From Pseudomonadales bacterium (lineage in GTDB: Bacteria > Pseudomonadota > Gammaproteobacteria > Pseudomonadales > Azotimanducaceae), in the NCBI GenBank assembly GCA_017642855.1, contig JAEPOO010000001.1, positions 1,273,072 to 1,337,071 of the forward strand: a DNA stretch of 64,000 nucleotides, read 5' to 3'. Within the stretch, counting starts at the first letter, position 1, and every line of letters starts with the position of its first letter. Shown piece after piece: positions 9,245 through 18,252 of this stretch. A model generated the notes under the pieces. The model was not told the DNA's origin and did not search any database. It worked only from the letters and a program-made list of their open reading frames with translations. Both the position numbers and the translations under genes were made by a program.

Positions 9245-10263
9245 TGAGGCTTTTCCAGATAAATATCCATGGCGGTTGAAGACTTTGACTCGAAACCGCT
9301 TTCGCCGCGAATTATAGCGAATACCTTCAAATTGTTCGCCTCTGCAATCGCCAAAGTTCTGTCTAGGCCGAGCACGCTGAACGCGGTCGCAAATCCGTCA
9401 GCATAGGCGGCGCTGTCATGCAGAACCGTCACCGATGCGAGGTTGTGCTGTACCGGCCATCCGGTTTTGGGATTGAGCGTGTGAGAGTAAACCTCTCCTT
9501 TATGGGTAAAGTAGTTGCGATAGTCGCCCGAGGTCGCCATACCCTGGTCAGTCACAGGAATGGTGGCATACAGTCTGCGAATCTCCATATCCGGCGCCTC
9601 GATACCAATCACCCAGGGTTGATTCCGATCATTCAGCCCTCGTGTTTTTACTTCACCGCCGATTTCGACGAGATAACGCGCCAGTCCCAGAGACTCCAAA
9701 ATTTCCGCAAGTTCATCGACGGCGTAGCCTTTGGCAACTGCTGAGAGATCAATCACAAGCCCTTCGGGTTTGTTCAGACGATTACCTTCGACAGTCACTC
9801 TCGAATAGCCAGTGTTCCCCATCGCCGCTTTGATTTCTGTCACTGAGGGCACCCCGTTGCTTGGACCTTCTGGACCAAATCCCCAGAGATTCACCAGAGG
9901 ACCCACCGTGACATCAAACGCACCTTCGGACAGCTGATAAATGTCTTGGCTGACGTCCAGAACAAGTCGCAGTTCATCTGAAATTTCTGAAATACCTGAC
10001 TTCTGATTGAGTCGTGAGAGTTCAGATTGAGGAAGGTAAGTGGAGAAAACATCGTTCAGTGCAATCAGTCTGTCATCAAGCAGCCGTTGAAGCTCCGAAG
10101 CATCGACGTCATCAGATACCACCTTCACCGACCAGGTGGTTCCCATGGTTTCGCCAGAGACGGAAACGGCGGATGGCGCCTGGTCACATGAGGCCAACAA
10201 GCAAACGGTCAGCATCAGCCCGAGTCGAGTCAGCCACTCTATTGAGCTGTCATTGAAATTCAT
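9241..10263 (-). CDS. apbE: FAD:protein FMN transferase, lipoprotein
   Basis: ApbE attaches FMN covalently to threonine in NqrB, NqrC and RnfG-type proteins, using FAD and Mg2+ in the periplasm. The 340 residues start with a lipoprotein signal whose lipobox is LLASC (22-26). Family motifs follow: GETMGTTWSVKV, FDVTVGPLVNLWGFGP, DLSAVAKGYAVDELAEIL, and the metal site region YADGFATAFSVLG. Coupled to nqrM by a 4-base overlap, which points to Na+-NQR as the client. Confidence 0.95.
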   Translation of the reverse strand: MNFNDSSIEWLTRLGLMLTVCLLASCDQAPSAVSVSGETMGTTWSVKVVSDDVDASELQRLLDDRLIALNDVFSTYLPQSELSRLNQKSGISEISDELRLVLDVSQDIYQLSEGAFDVTVGPLVNLWGFGPEGPSNGVPSVTEIKAAMGNTGYSRVTVEGNRLNKPEGLVIDLSAVAKGYAVDELAEILESLGLARYLVEIGGEVKTRGLNDRNQPWVIGIEAPDMEIRRLYATIPVTDQGMATSGDYRNYFTHKGEVYSHTLNPKTGWPVQHNLASVTVLHDSAAYADGFATAFSVLGLDRTLAIAEANNLKVFAIIRGESGFESKSSTAMDIYLEKPQ

Positions 10264-10280
10264 GCTTTACTCCGCGCGGT

Positions 10281-10775
10281 ATGAGTTCTTCAAACCAGAC
10301 GTCAAGACCCAGAATCTACGTCGATTCCATCGACGCACTGGAATCAGCTTTTCACGATATGATTCCCATCAGCAAAGCCATGGGTGTCAAAGTTGTGCGT
10401 TATAACAGCACCACTCTCACAACACGTGCACCGCTCGATCAAAACATCAATCACCAGCATTCCGCTTTCGGTGGCAGTCTGTTTTCACTGGCAGCGATGT
10501 CTGGCTGGGGTCTGCTGCAATTGAAGCTTAGCGAGTTACTTCTCGATTGCAATACGGTCGTTGTGGACGGAGAAGCCAGCTACCACACCCCTGTTTATGA
10601 CGACTTGGAATGCACCGTAAGGCTTCCGGAAAATTCGGATGAACTCTTCGCGGAACTCGCCGAAATGGGAAAAGTCAGAACAGAACTGGTCGCCACTTTT
10701 GAAAGCGGCAACAAAGTTGCCATGCAAATGAAGGGCCGGTACCACCTGAAAATGCGAGAAACAACAGACGCATGA
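10281..10775 (+). CDS. YiiD-C-type thioesterase domain protein
   Basis: A 164-residue single hot-dog protein of the YiiD C-terminal domain family. The sequence runs from a helix ESAFHDMIPISKAMGVKVV, through LDQNINHQHSAFGGSLFSLAAMSGW, the typical substrate-loop and hot-dog helix of this family, to strands ending VAMQMKGRYHL. The substrate is probably an acyl-CoA or acyl-ACP, but is not established. Its stop overlaps the next start by ATGA, placing it in one operon with the desulfhydrase-like enzyme. Confidence 0.82.
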   Translation: MSSSNQTSRPRIYVDSIDALESAFHDMIPISKAMGVKVVRYNSTTLTTRAPLDQNINHQHSAFGGSLFSLAAMSGWGLLQLKLSELLLDCNTVVVDGEASYHTPVYDDLECTVRLPENSDELFAELAEMGKVRTELVATFESGNKVAMQMKGRYHLKMRETTDA

Positions 10776-11785
10776 TTCAGCCGCCTCGAAAGCACCTTGC
10801 AAGACTACCTACACCACTTGAACCGCTGGACCGACTCTCTGCGGACTTACAAGAGCACGGCATAGAAACCCGAATCTGGATCAAAAGGGATGACCTGACC
10901 GATACCATTGCCAGTGGCAACAAGATACGAAAACTTGAATTCAGCATCGGTCAAGCTCTGGCCGAAGAGGCAAATGTGCTCGTCACTTGGGGCGGCGTCC
11001 AATCGAATCACTGCCGCGCTACCGCGCAACTGGCCGCTCGATTAGGCCTCAAATCGCACCTTATTTTGCGCGGTAATGAACCGGACGAGTACGATGGGAA
11101 TCTGCTGATCGATCGGCTGGTTGGCGCCAATGTGACGTTCGCACCGCTGCCTGAATATCAGCAGATGGATGACACCTATGCTGAACTGCAGACTCGCTAT
11201 GCCAATCAGGGGCTCAGAACTTATCGGATTCCGGTCGGCGCCTCCGATGAAATTGGCCTCTGGGGTTATATTGCATGCGCGGAAGAATTGAAATCCGATT
11301 TCGAATCACTCGAGTTAAAGCCTGATGCTATTGTCTCGGCCACTGGATCAGGTGGCACCCTGGCGGGGCTTATTCTGGGCAATCACCTGTACAAGGTCGA
11401 TACAACCATTTATGCCTTTAATGTCTGTGACGATGAAGCCTACTTTCTAAAGAAGATCTCCGAGGACTTTACTGCCTGGCGGTCCCGATATGACATTGAG
11501 GTTAACTCAGCTGATATTCCGATCAACGTCATCGAAGGGTATGTCGGACCCGGCTACGGCAGCGCGAACCCGGAGGTTTTCGATACGATTCATCGTGTGG
11601 CACGCCTAGAAGGAATTGTTCTCGATCCGGTTTATACTGGCAAGGCTTTTCACGGGATGCTGACCGAATTGGACCAGGGACGCTTCCAGGGCATGAAAGA
11701 TATTGTCTTTGTGCATACGGGAGGCATGCTGGGTCTCTTTCCCCAGAAACATGAACTATTTGCAACAAGCGATCAAGTAAGTTGA
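10772..11785 (+). CDS. D-cysteine desulfhydrase / ACC deaminase-like PLP enzyme
   Basis: Fold-type II PLP enzyme of 337 residues. The Schiff-base lysine is Lys51 in ASGNKIRKLEF; WGGVQSNHCRATAQLAARLG binds substrate carboxylate, and SATGSGGTLAGLILG is the PLP-phosphate loop. Relatives include D-cysteine desulfhydrase (DcyD), which splits D-cysteine to pyruvate, H2S and ammonia, and ACC deaminase. The ATG overlaps the previous stop by 4 bases. Its position just upstream of selenium genes may be coincidence, but a selenocysteine- or cysteine-related substrate is possible. Confidence 0.83.
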   Translation: MIQPPRKHLARLPTPLEPLDRLSADLQEHGIETRIWIKRDDLTDTIASGNKIRKLEFSIGQALAEEANVLVTWGGVQSNHCRATAQLAARLGLKSHLILRGNEPDEYDGNLLIDRLVGANVTFAPLPEYQQMDDTYAELQTRYANQGLRTYRIPVGASDEIGLWGYIACAEELKSDFESLELKPDAIVSATGSGGTLAGLILGNHLYKVDTTIYAFNVCDDEAYFLKKISEDFTAWRSRYDIEVNSADIPINVIEGYVGPGYGSANPEVFDTIHRVARLEGIVLDPVYTGKAFHGMLTELDQGRFQGMKDIVFVHTGGMLGLFPQKHELFATSDQVS

Positions 11786-11790
11786 GCATC

Positions 11791-12504
11791 ATGCGGTACC
11801 TAAGGCCTTTTTTCACGATATTCACGGTGATACTGCTCACCTCCTGTTCCTGGTGGCCATTCGGCGGGGGGGCACGCAACACCGGCAACTGCCTTGATGA
11901 CGACAGTTGCGAAGGCGCCAACCCGTTTGAGGAACAACTCGTTGGAGGCACCTGGTATTGCTATGGCAAAACAAAGGACGAGCCCTGGGACTGCAGCCAG
12001 ACAGAGGACGGCACCAAGATCCACGCCGTGGGCCAGCAGCCACCACCGGCATCGGTTGCCGCTGCAGATAACGCTGAGCCGTTTGTCGCCGACGACACAG
12101 AACTGGAAGCGACTTCCAAGGTCCGTGCAGAGATGACTTTCGATGAAGCAGAGATCTCAAGTGGCAGTGGTTCAACTGCGTCATTGGATGCGATGACGGC
12201 CCAACCTATTGGCAACTTCCTTGATGAATTTGACGACGATGCCTGGGCTGTACAGCTGATTGCACTCCAATCCTCTGAGGAGGTCGAAAGCTTCGTCCGG
12301 GACCACAATCTGCAAGATCCCAAGTATGTAGAAATCGAAAGTGGTGGTGCCAACTGGTACGTGCTGATTCTCGATGTATTCACGGACCGTTCTTCGGCTG
12401 ATTCAGCGGCCGCAGTATGGGAAACAGAAAATGAACCTTCATCAAGACCCTGGGTTCGCCCGGTGAGTTCGCTAAAGGCCGCCGCGCGCAGGGCGGAATC
12501 CTGA
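11791..12504 (+). CDS. SPOR-domain lipoprotein
   Basis: About 237 residues. The N-terminus has a lipoprotein signal (FFTIFTVILLTSC, lipobox LTSC), then a Cys-containing region and an acidic low-complexity linker (about 75-150), then a C-terminal SPOR domain (WAVQLIALQSSEEVESFV to WETE), which in other proteins binds denuded peptidoglycan at the septum. A TTG at 11782 is also in frame, but the ATG at 11791 starts the signal peptide directly. Probably an outer-membrane cell-wall protein; the specific role is unknown. It ends 3 bases before selA. Confidence 0.8.
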   Translation: MRYLRPFFTIFTVILLTSCSWWPFGGGARNTGNCLDDDSCEGANPFEEQLVGGTWYCYGKTKDEPWDCSQTEDGTKIHAVGQQPPPASVAAADNAEPFVADDTELEATSKVRAEMTFDEAEISSGSGSTASLDAMTAQPIGNFLDEFDDDAWAVQLIALQSSEEVESFVRDHNLQDPKYVEIESGGANWYVLILDVFTDRSSADSAAAVWETENEPSSRPWVRPVSSLKAAARRAES

Positions 12505-12507
12505 CAG

Positions 12508-13908
12508 ATGTCTGGCAACCAGCTTCTGAAGGATATCCCTTCAGTCGATAAGCTCCTTGGTAGTGGGGAGCTTAAGCCTGTTTTGAGTGCCCATGGTCAT
12601 ACACGTGTCAGGGAAACCATTCGCGATCTTCTCGGTCAGTTGCGCAACGACATCCTTAATGGGCAGAGCAACACCGTCCCGTCGCTTCAGGCACTCAGCG
12701 ACGAAATCAACGTTAGGATCGCCAACCAGAACCATGGCACGCTGACGTCTGTGATCAATCTCACAGGCACCGTCTTGCACACCAATCTTGGCCGCGCCGT
12801 GCTGCCAGACAATGCGCTCAGCGCCATGACCAAGGTTGCCGGGGCTAACAGCAATCTCGAGTTTGACATTGAGGCTGGTCAACGCGGAGATCGAGACGCT
12901 CATATCGAAGCGCTCTTAACGGAGCTGACGGGCGCAGAGGCTGTGACCGTCGTTAACAACAACGCGGCCGCTGTTTTACTGAGCCTGAACACCCTGGCTG
13001 CCGGAAAAGAAGTGTGCATCTCTCGCGGTGAGCTCGTTGAAATTGGCGGCTCATTCCGCATTCCCGAAGTCATGGAAAAAAGTCAGTGTCGACTTCGTGA
13101 AGTCGGCGCGACCAATCGTACGCATCTCAAAGACTACAAACGTGCAATTTCTGACCACACTGGAATGCTGCTCAAGGTACACACGAGCAACTATGAGATC
13201 CGCGGGTTTACTCAGGAGGTGAGCTACGAGGAAGTCGCCGCCCTCGCCTCTGAAACAGAATTACCGTTCATGGCTGATCTGGGCAGCGGCACGCTGGTCA
13301 ATCTTGAGCAGTTCGGCCTGGCACACGAGCCAACAGTACAAGATGTGCTGGCAGCCGGCACAGATATCGTCACCTTCTCCGGAGACAAGTTATTAGGCGG
13401 CCCCCAGGCTGGGATCATCGCCGGGAAAAAGAAGTACATCGAGGCGATTAAGAAGAATCCTTTAAAACGTGCACTGCGTGTCGACAAAATGACCATCACT
13501 GCGCTGACAGAGGTACTCAAGCTTTACCTTGAGCCTGAAACGCTAGCCCACAAATTACCCACCCTGCGACACCTCTCAAGAAACGCAGACGACATCCAGG
13601 CAATCGCAAATCAGCTGCTGCCTCACCTGGCAGAAGCCATTAACAGATCCGCTACTGTGAAGGTCGTCGAGACTCACAGCCAAATCGGCAGTGGCGCCCT
13701 ACCCCTCGACCAGTTACCGAGTTTCGCTATCGCCATGACACCCCATGAGGACAGCGACGCAGCTCTACAGACACTGAGCTCAGCGTTTCGCAACCTGCCA
13801 GTCCCTGTCATTGGGCGACTGGCCGACGGCACCATGCTGCTTGACTGCAGGACCCTCGATGATCCTAACCAGTTCATCAGACAACTGGAGTCACTGGCTC
13901 TGACATGA
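12508..13908 (+). CDS. selA: L-seryl-tRNA(Sec) selenium transferase
   Basis: PLP enzyme that converts Ser-tRNA(Sec) to Sec-tRNA(Sec) with selenophosphate. The 466 residues equal the usual length. The N-terminal tRNA-binding region is followed by INLTGTVLHTNLGRAVL, VVNNNAAAVLLSLNTLA, SRGELVEIGGSFRIPEVM and the PLP lysine in FSGDKLLGGPQAG (Lys294). The stop overlaps the selB ATG by 4 bases. selD, which makes selenophosphate, is not in the window. Confidence 0.98.
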   Translation: MSGNQLLKDIPSVDKLLGSGELKPVLSAHGHTRVRETIRDLLGQLRNDILNGQSNTVPSLQALSDEINVRIANQNHGTLTSVINLTGTVLHTNLGRAVLPDNALSAMTKVAGANSNLEFDIEAGQRGDRDAHIEALLTELTGAEAVTVVNNNAAAVLLSLNTLAAGKEVCISRGELVEIGGSFRIPEVMEKSQCRLREVGATNRTHLKDYKRAISDHTGMLLKVHTSNYEIRGFTQEVSYEEVAALASETELPFMADLGSGTLVNLEQFGLAHEPTVQDVLAAGTDIVTFSGDKLLGGPQAGIIAGKKKYIEAIKKNPLKRALRVDKMTITALTEVLKLYLEPETLAHKLPTLRHLSRNADDIQAIANQLLPHLAEAINRSATVKVVETHSQIGSGALPLDQLPSFAIAMTPHEDSDAALQTLSSAFRNLPVPVIGRLADGTMLLDCRTLDDPNQFIRQLESLALT

Positions 13909-15776
13909 TCATCGCAACAGCGGGACACGTCGATCACGGAAAAACCTCACTGGTCAACGCCCTGACCGGCATCGACACAGACCGGCTTGACGAGGAGAAA
14001 CAACGTGGCCTTACCATTGATCTTGGCTTCGCCTACACCGATACGGAATCTGGTGGTCGTCTAGGGTTTGTTGACGTACCGGGCCACACTCGTTTCATCA
14101 GCAATATGCTCGCCGGTGTCTCAGCCATCGACTGCGCCCTTCTGGTCATCGCTGCAGACGATGGCGTTATGCCTCAGACAAGAGAACATCTGGAAATCCT
14201 GAATCTGCTTGGCATTCGCCAAGGGCTCGTTGCTTTGACAAAGATAGACCGGGTCGACGATGAGCGGGTCGATGAGGTTACTGAACAGATCGCACAGGCG
14301 ACAGCCAACACCTTCCTAGAGGCAGCAGAGATATTCCCGGCATCGTCAGAAACCGGAGAAGGTATCGATACACTTCAAGTTGCATTGGAAGTGTTCGCTG
14401 AAGAGATCGACAACAGAAGTGATGCGGGACTGTTTCGTCTGGCGATCGATCGCAGATTCTCAGTAAAAGGGTCCGGCATCGTTGTCACAGGCAGCGTCTT
14501 TGCCGGGTCTGTTTCAACAGGTGATGAGGTGTTTCTGATGCCACAGGGTATTCCCGTGCGCGTTCGTTCACTGCACACACAAAACCAGGCATCAGAGGTG
14601 GCGGTCGCCGGTGACCGCTGTGCGGTTAATATCACCAGCAATGAGATAGAGCTGGAAGACATACACCGTGGGAACTGGCTGACCCAAAATGCCGGACAAG
14701 CGACAGATCGAGTTGATATCGCATTACGCCTGTCCCAGGACGAGAGCAGAGCACTTTCCCATTGGACGCCGGTTCACATCCACACAGCCGCAAACCACAT
14801 GACAGGACGCGTCGCGTTGTTAGAGCCTGGCAAAATTGAACCCGGCGAAACGGGGCTTGCGCAACTGATCTTCGAGCCCCCGGTCAATCTGTGCTTCGGA
14901 GACCGGGTCATTCTGAGAGACCAGGCAGCTACCCGCACCATCGGTGGCGGCGTGATCATCAATCCCGACTCACCCAAACGCGGCCGTGCTAAACCCGAAA
15001 GAGTTGAACATCTGTCACAACTTGACCCAGACAATCAGATCAAGTCCATCGTGCATCAACTCACCAGCGCGGCCGCTGGCATCCGGCGCAATGCACTCGA
15101 ACGGGTTTACAACCTCGCCAGCGAAGAGCTGGAAGGCATTCTTGCTGATCACCCCTGTGAGCGCCTCGGCGATAATCTGCTGATCACCAAAAACCACCTG
15201 GAATCGGCGCGGGCCAGCCTCCTCGAAAAAACGACGTCGTGGCATGAAGCCAATTCAGGCAAGTCCGGGTTGCCAAAAAGCCAAATGCAGAAATTGGTTC
15301 GGGGCTGGTCATCGAACCTGTTGGACGCCGTCATTGGACGCCTGATAGACGACGGCGATCTGGAGCAGCGAGGTAACCAGCTCAACGTCAAAGGTTTCGG
15401 CGTAGAGCTCAGCAAAAAGGAACAGAAAATCTGGTCTGAAGCAGAGCCACTCCTTAAAGCAGACCCAACGAAACCCCCGGTTCTGCACGAACTCGCTAAA
15501 TCTCTGAATATTGATCCAAAAGCTCTGGAGCGGGTTCTGATTCAGATCGTGAAAACCGGACAACTCGTCAGGCCGATTAAAAATCGATTTTTCCTTGTCG
15601 AAGGCATCGACGCGCTTAAGGCAGCACTGCCTGTCGCGAGCCACAACGACACTTTCACGGTTCAGCAATACCGGGACGCCACAGGCATCGGACGTAATCT
15701 CTGCATCGAAATCCTGGAGTATTTCGATCGACTCGGTATCACGAGAAGAATCGGAGATGAGCGACAGATCGTCTAG
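13905..15776 (+). CDS. selB: Selenocysteine-specific elongation factor SelB
   Basis: GTPase that carries Sec-tRNA(Sec) to ribosomes paused at UGA by binding an mRNA SECIS hairpin. Of 623 residues, the first part is EF-Tu-like: G1 GHVDHGKT (7-14), G3 DVPGH, G4-like TKID; domains II and III follow, and the C-terminal part (from about 370) holds the winged-helix repeats that read SECIS (for example LRRGAAGIRRNALERVY-like and TRRIGDERQIV at the end). Both UGA-containing genes in this window are presumed clients. Confidence 0.98.
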   Translation: MIIATAGHVDHGKTSLVNALTGIDTDRLDEEKQRGLTIDLGFAYTDTESGGRLGFVDVPGHTRFISNMLAGVSAIDCALLVIAADDGVMPQTREHLEILNLLGIRQGLVALTKIDRVDDERVDEVTEQIAQATANTFLEAAEIFPASSETGEGIDTLQVALEVFAEEIDNRSDAGLFRLAIDRRFSVKGSGIVVTGSVFAGSVSTGDEVFLMPQGIPVRVRSLHTQNQASEVAVAGDRCAVNITSNEIELEDIHRGNWLTQNAGQATDRVDIALRLSQDESRALSHWTPVHIHTAANHMTGRVALLEPGKIEPGETGLAQLIFEPPVNLCFGDRVILRDQAATRTIGGGVIINPDSPKRGRAKPERVEHLSQLDPDNQIKSIVHQLTSAAAGIRRNALERVYNLASEELEGILADHPCERLGDNLLITKNHLESARASLLEKTTSWHEANSGKSGLPKSQMQKLVRGWSSNLLDAVIGRLIDDGDLEQRGNQLNVKGFGVELSKKEQKIWSEAEPLLKADPTKPPVLHELAKSLNIDPKALERVLIQIVKTGQLVRPIKNRFFLVEGIDALKAALPVASHNDTFTVQQYRDATGIGRNLCIEILEYFDRLGITRRIGDERQIV

Positions 15777-15964
15777 TCGTGGGGCTTGCCCAAACTCGCC
15801 GCTATGGTGGACCCCAACAATTGAAATATCATGAACACGCTGGCAACAAGACAGACCTGCGCCAGCGCACCGGAAACGTCAAAGTAATGTACACACCAGA
15901 TCCCGACAAACAGACCAATCAGCATGCCTGCTACCCCGCCCATTATTGGTAAACTCGACTTCAT
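15773..15964 (-). CDS. Small two-helix membrane protein, hypothetical
   Basis: Sixty-three residues with two hydrophobic segments (GGVAGMLIGLFVGIWCVHYF and LAQVCLVASVFMIFQLLGS). It resembles no family I can name. It is convergent with selB (4-base overlap) and starts only 18 bases from the divergent peroxiredoxin gene, whose promoter must then lie within it. No good ribosome-binding site is seen, so it may not be a real gene. Confidence 0.4.
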   Translation of the reverse strand: MKSSLPIMGGVAGMLIGLFVGIWCVHYFDVSGALAQVCLVASVFMIFQLLGSTIAASLGKPHD

Positions 15965-15982
15965 CTGAAAGGAACTGTTGCC

Positions 15983-16510
15983 ATGAAAAAACTGATTGTA
16001 ACGCTTTTTTTGGTTCTACCGCTCTCACTTCAAGCAGACCTGAAGGCCGGAGACCCGGCACCTGCATTTTCCATGCAGGGATCAGACGGCGGGACTTACA
16101 GCCTCGACAGTCTGAAGGGCAAACCTTTTGTCATTGCTTTCTTCCCCAAAGTCTTCACTGGGGGATGAACCCTGGAATGTAAGTCGCTGCGTGACAGTGG
16201 CTCTGTTCTGAAAAATTTCGACGTCAACTATTTTATGGCGAGCACCGACAGCCTCGAAGACGTCACCGCGTTTGCCGAAAAAAACGAGGCCAACTTCCCG
16301 GTTCTCTCCGACAACGACAAAGCCGCTTCAAAGGCCTTCGGTGTTCTTAGCGGCATGGGATTCGCGAAAAGATGGACCTTTTACGTGGGCAGTGATGGCA
16401 AGATCATCGAGATCGACAAGTCCGTGAGCCCCCGCAGCGCGGGACCTGATCTGGCAGCCAATCTCCAGCGACTTGGTCTTGGAACCGCAGAAGGCGGACA
16501 GACGCGCTAG
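15983..16510 (+). CDS. Selenocysteine-containing peroxiredoxin (PrxQ/BCP-like), Sec62
   Basis: Exported thiol/selenol peroxidase read through an in-frame TGA at 16166-16168. Signal peptide about residues 1-18 (LVLPLSLQA). AGDPAPAFSM starts the AhpC/TSA domain; the active site reads VFTGG-U-TLEC, so Sec62 replaces the peroxidatic Cys of the family's CTxEC motif, and Cys66 would be the resolving residue. The frame continues without a break to RWTFYVGSDGKI and a TAG at 16508. AAGGA stands 8 bases before the ATG. It lies next to selA-selB and has a hairpin at the right place after the UGA, so a nonsense mutation is unlikely. Confidence 0.93.
16183..16201 (+). promoter_or_regulatory. Candidate bacterial SECIS hairpin for Sec62
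   Basis: GTCGCTG pairs with CAGTGGC (7 pairs, two G-U), loop CGTGA. The loop begins 21 nt after the UGA and has a G at its second position, which fits the known bacterial SECIS pattern. Octamer TGCGTGAC spans 16188-16195. Confidence 0.75.
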
Positions 16511-16511
16511 G

Positions 16512-17333
16512 TTACAGGCCGCCTGAGCAAGTCAGCACTTCACCGGTCACAAAATCTGATTCAGGAATACAGAACAGGTACACCGCTCCTGCACCATCTT
16601 TAGGCTGTCCGGTTCGCCCGAGAGGCGATGATGCCTGCATGACATCGATCTGAGTGTCACTCAAACCAACCCTGTGTGACCGACCACCCACTTCGATGGT
16701 TGGCGGTTCACCTTCATAACGCTGAGTAAGACGCGTATCGATAGGACCAAAAGCAACGCAGTTTACCGTCACGTTGTATCTACCCCATTCCCTGGCCAGA
16801 GTTTTCGTCACGCCAATCACACCGGCCTTTCCTGCGCTGTAAGCAATCTGCGTTGCACTGCCCTGTGTCCCCGATACCGAAGAGATGTTGACCACTTTAC
16901 GGCACCGGGTGCTGCCCGATTTAGCTTCTTCCTTTGCGGTCCTTTTTAGCCAGGGCGCCCAGGCTCTGAGAATTCGAAACGGCGCCGTGATATGAACATC
17001 AAGCATCGCCTGGAACTGTTCATCAGAATGATTGTGCATGGCACCGTTCCAGATATAACCCGCATTGTTTACGATGATATCGACACCACCATACGCAGAC
17101 AGCGCACCATCAATGAGTTGTTCAGGGAATTCAGTATCCGTCACACTACCGGGAATCGCGATAGCCTGGCCGCCTGCATCGCGAATCGCAACAGCGCTTT
17201 GCTCCGCAACGTCAGCATCAAGATCATTGACGACAACCCTGGCACCATCAGCAGCCAGCAACCTTGCAGTAGCTTCACCTACGCCGCGCCCTGAACCTGT
17301 GACGATAGCAACTCGATCCGATAACTTTCCCAA
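16512..17333 (-). CDS. SDR-family oxidoreductase
   Basis: Classical short-chain dehydrogenase of 273 residues. TGSGRGVGEA (12-21) is the dinucleotide site, NDLDAD after strand 2 suggests NAD(H), NNAG is at about 90-93, catalytic Ser in NISSVSG and YSAGK as YxxxK. Insertions around 130-145 (KRTAKEEAKSG) are slightly longer than usual. Substrate unknown. It is the last gene of a minus-strand operon P450-ispA-SDR, with 9 bases to ispA, so it may oxidise or reduce an isoprenoid alcohol. Confidence 0.85.
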   Translation of the reverse strand: MGKLSDRVAIVTGSGRGVGEATARLLAADGARVVVNDLDADVAEQSAVAIRDAGGQAIAIPGSVTDTEFPEQLIDGALSAYGGVDIIVNNAGYIWNGAMHNHSDEQFQAMLDVHITAPFRILRAWAPWLKRTAKEEAKSGSTRCRKVVNISSVSGTQGSATQIAYSAGKAGVIGVTKTLAREWGRYNVTVNCVAFGPIDTRLTQRYEGEPPTIEVGGRSHRVGLSDTQIDVMQASSPLGRTGQPKDGAGAVYLFCIPESDFVTGEVLTCSGGL

Positions 17334-17342
17334 TGTGCTCTC

Positions 17343-18245
17343 TCAGTTTCGTCTGTGAATGATGTAATCCGACACCCAGCGCAGACCTTCGACGGTTTGT
17401 CCAAGCGCTTCCAATCTGTCGAGCTGGTCTTTGGCGACCTGCAATTCTTCATGCATCACATCATGCGCAGCATTGAGACCCAGCAAGCTGACGAAAGTAG
17501 ACTTATTGTTATCCGTATCTGAACCCTGGGGCTTACCAAGCTCTTCTGTGGTTCCCTGAACGTCCAGAATGTCATCACGAATCTGGAAGGCTAGACCAAT
17601 ATGATGGCCAAAGCCCTGCAGGCATTCCCTGAATGTCGGCTCTGCCGCTGCGGCGACCATATCAATGCTCGCCTCTATCAACGCACCACTCTTTTGCCGG
17701 TGCATATGCTTTAACTCTTCCAGCGAAAGCACTCGTGTCTCCCCCTCCAGATCAACGGCCTGGCCATTAATCATACCCTGGGCACCGCCCGCACGAGATA
17801 GCTGCGATACCCATTGAATCCTGACACCAGGATCGATGTCGCCCTCGCTGAGTAACTCAAAGGCGTAGGTCAGTAACGCATCTCCGACCAGAACTGCGGT
17901 CGCTTCATCGAACTGTTTGTGAACCGTGGGTTGCCCTCGCCTCAGATCATCGTCATCCATGGCAGGAAGATCGTCATGGACCAGGGAATAGATATGCAGC
18001 AGTTCGATAGCCGCCGCAGGCTGATCCGCAACGTCCGCAGAGAGCGAAAGAGCTTCCGCTGTGGCGTAACTGAGCAGCGCTCGAATTCGCTTTCCCGTCG
18101 TGTTGGCAGCATATCGGACTGCAGATTCAAGGCGCTCATTTTTGCCCGAACCCGCTTCAAACCGCCTGTCCAGGAAGCCAACGATCACCTGCTCGACACG
18201 ATGCCGATAGGCGTCCACCCGTTGATGAAACGTTGTTGCAGTCAT
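17343..18245 (-). CDS. ispA: Short-chain polyprenyl diphosphate synthase (farnesyl/geranyl diphosphate synthase)
   Basis: Condenses IPP with DMAPP to make GPP/FPP. Of 300 residues, the first Asp-rich motif is VHDDLPAMDDDDLRRG (about 93-108), bacterial FPPS style with DDxxxxD, and the second is QIRDDILDVQGTTEELGK (about 219-236). LLHIYSLVHDDLP is typical of IspA. It stands 7 bases after the P450 gene and divergent from the mevalonate genes that would feed it. Confidence 0.92.
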   Translation of the reverse strand: MTATTFHQRVDAYRHRVEQVIVGFLDRRFEAGSGKNERLESAVRYAANTTGKRIRALLSYATAEALSLSADVADQPAAAIELLHIYSLVHDDLPAMDDDDLRRGQPTVHKQFDEATAVLVGDALLTYAFELLSEGDIDPGVRIQWVSQLSRAGGAQGMINGQAVDLEGETRVLSLEELKHMHRQKSGALIEASIDMVAAAAEPTFRECLQGFGHHIGLAFQIRDDILDVQGTTEELGKPQGSDTDNNKSTFVSLLGLNAAHDVMHEELQVAKDQLDRLEALGQTVEGLRWVSDYIIHRRN

Positions 18246-18252
18246 TGTGGCT

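Noticed and set aside
16166..16168. Peroxiredoxin gene looks broken by a stop codon
   Set aside because: Coding continues in the same frame, TGA replaces the catalytic Cys codon, selA/selB are adjacent and a SECIS-like hairpin follows.
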